Origin: Pseudomonadota bacterium
GTDB taxonomy: Bacteria; Pseudomonadota; Gammaproteobacteria; Pseudomonadales; Azotimanducaceae
NCBI GenBank assembly: GCA_027622495.1
Contig: JAQBYL010000043.1
Span: 1 to 14,798, forward strand
Direction of reading: 5' to 3'
DNA length: 14,798 nucleotides
Shown here: piece after piece, positions 14,086 to 14,798 of the stretch
Layout: every line of letters starts with the position of its first letter
Numbering within the stretch: the stretch's first letter is position 1
Translations under genes and position numbers: made by a program
Notes under the pieces: model-generated
What the model saw: the letters and a program-made list of their open reading frames with translations, nothing else
Databases searched by the model: none
Told to the model about the DNA's origin: nothing

Positions 14086-14798
14086 TTATTCGAGATCGAG
14101 TTTTTTAAGTCGGTAGCGCAGCGCGCGGAAGGTAATACCCAGGGCTTTGGCTGCGGCAGTCTTGTTCCATTTGGTTGCTTCTAACGCGTCGTTGATAAGA
14201 CTGCGTTCGATGTTTTCCAGATATTCCTCCAGAGACACGCCCTTCGGGAGGTGCACCTCAGAGTCAGCGTCGGCATTCTCACCCAGGTCTTCAACGGTCC
14301 GGGTTGGTGCAGAAGTCTGTTTTGTTTTTGCACCGGAGGGGACGATTGGTCCGAGCTGCAGGTCATGGGCCTGAACGTGCTGGTTTTCACACAGGGTGAA
14401 TGCCCGCTCCAGAATGTTCTCGAGTTCCCGTACGTTGCCGGGAAAGTCGTAGTCCATCAGAGCGGCAATAGCGCTGGCATCTATATCGGGAGTAGCTGCC
14501 TGATAATCGGCGCTGATGCGGGCGAGGATCTGCTGCGCCAGTTCCGGTATGTCTGATGGTCGCTCCCGCAAACTCGGCATCGGCAGTTCGATCACATTCA
14601 GGCGATAAAACAGGTCCTGGCGAAACCGACCCTCGGCCACCTCGAACGCGAGATCCTTGTGTGTTGCAGACAGAATCCGAACATCGATCGCCTGTTCCAC
14701 CGCTGCACCCACAGCACGGACTGCTTTTTCCTGGATGGCACGCAGGAGTTTTACCTGCATAGACAGCGGCAGGTCAGCCACCTCATCAAGGAACAGAC
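14086..14798 (-). CDS. pilR: Sigma-54-dependent response regulator PilR, C-terminal part
   Basis: NtrC-family activator. In Pseudomonas PilR, paired with the sensor PilS, activates the major pilin gene pilA with sigma-54. The window holds the AAA+ C-terminal half and the DNA-binding domain. It begins in the Walker B motif LFLDEVADLPLSMQVKLLRA, then has FRQDLFYRLNVIELPMPSLR with the arginine region, RERPSDIPELAQQIL and PGNVRELENILERAFTL. A variable linker follows, then a FIS-type helix-turn-helix (ATKWNKTAAAKALGITFRAL, RYRLKKLDLE), which is close to PilR. GTG 14779-14781 is an internal valine, not the start. The receiver domain and Walker A lie beyond the right edge, where pilS would be expected. 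No sigma-54 promoter for pilA is in the window. Confidence 0.85.
   Translation of the reverse strand, partial: LFLDEVADLPLSMQVKLLRAIQEKAVRAVGAAVEQAIDVRILSATHKDLAFEVAEGRFRQDLFYRLNVIELPMPSLRERPSDIPELAQQILARISADYQAATPDIDASAIAALMDYDFPGNVRELENILERAFTLCENQHVQAHDLQLGPIVPSGAKTKQTSAPTRTVEDLGENADADSEVHLPKGVSLEEYLENIERSLINDALEATKWNKTAAAKALGITFRALRYRLKKLDLE

Overview
The window reads as a chromosomal segment of a gammaproteobacterium with moderately high GC content. From memory, its gene order closely follows the Pseudomonas aeruginosa obg-proB-rpsT-murJ-ribF-lspA-fkpB / minor-pilin / pilR region. Nearly every base is coding. There is no transposase, phage gene, CRISPR array, tRNA or rRNA. I found no clear new multi-gene system. 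The interest lies in gene-order changes, regulatory signals and details of the pilus proteins.

Positions 1-2078 hold the end of the GTPase gene obgE (5' end outside the window) and proB (glutamate 5-kinase), joined by an ATGA overlap. A small REP-like repeat at 2092-2147 separates them from the convergent rpsT (ribosomal protein S20, minus strand, TTG start). A divergent run follows from 2483: murJ (lipid II flippase), ribF (FMN/FAD synthesis), lspA (lipoprotein signal peptidase), fkpB (FKBP-type prolyl isomerase) and pilE (minor pilin), all overlapping or nearly so. The essential genes ileS and ispH, which usually sit between ribF and lspA and after fkpB, are absent here.

Positions 6377-6576 are the main non-coding stretch. 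It holds a perfect ACCGTTCGTC, the core of AlgR binding sites, just upstream of the minor-pilin operon. That operon is fimU-pilV-pilW-pilX-pilY1 plus a small PilY2-like gene. Together these genes encode the priming or tip complex of a type IV pilus: pseudopilin-like minor pilins with prepilin peptidase leaders, and the large tip adhesin and retraction regulator PilY1. A second FimT/GspH-type pilin gene runs convergently on the minus strand and overlaps the pilY2-like gene by 4 bases. Behind it lies the C-terminal half of a PilR-like sigma-54 activator, cut off by the window end.

The first half is general housekeeping (ribosome assembly, proline and flavin synthesis, envelope lipid and lipoprotein processing). 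The second half is type IV pilus assembly with its control. Several pilus proteins carry EF-hand-like acidic loops, which suggests a calcium-dependent surface apparatus.
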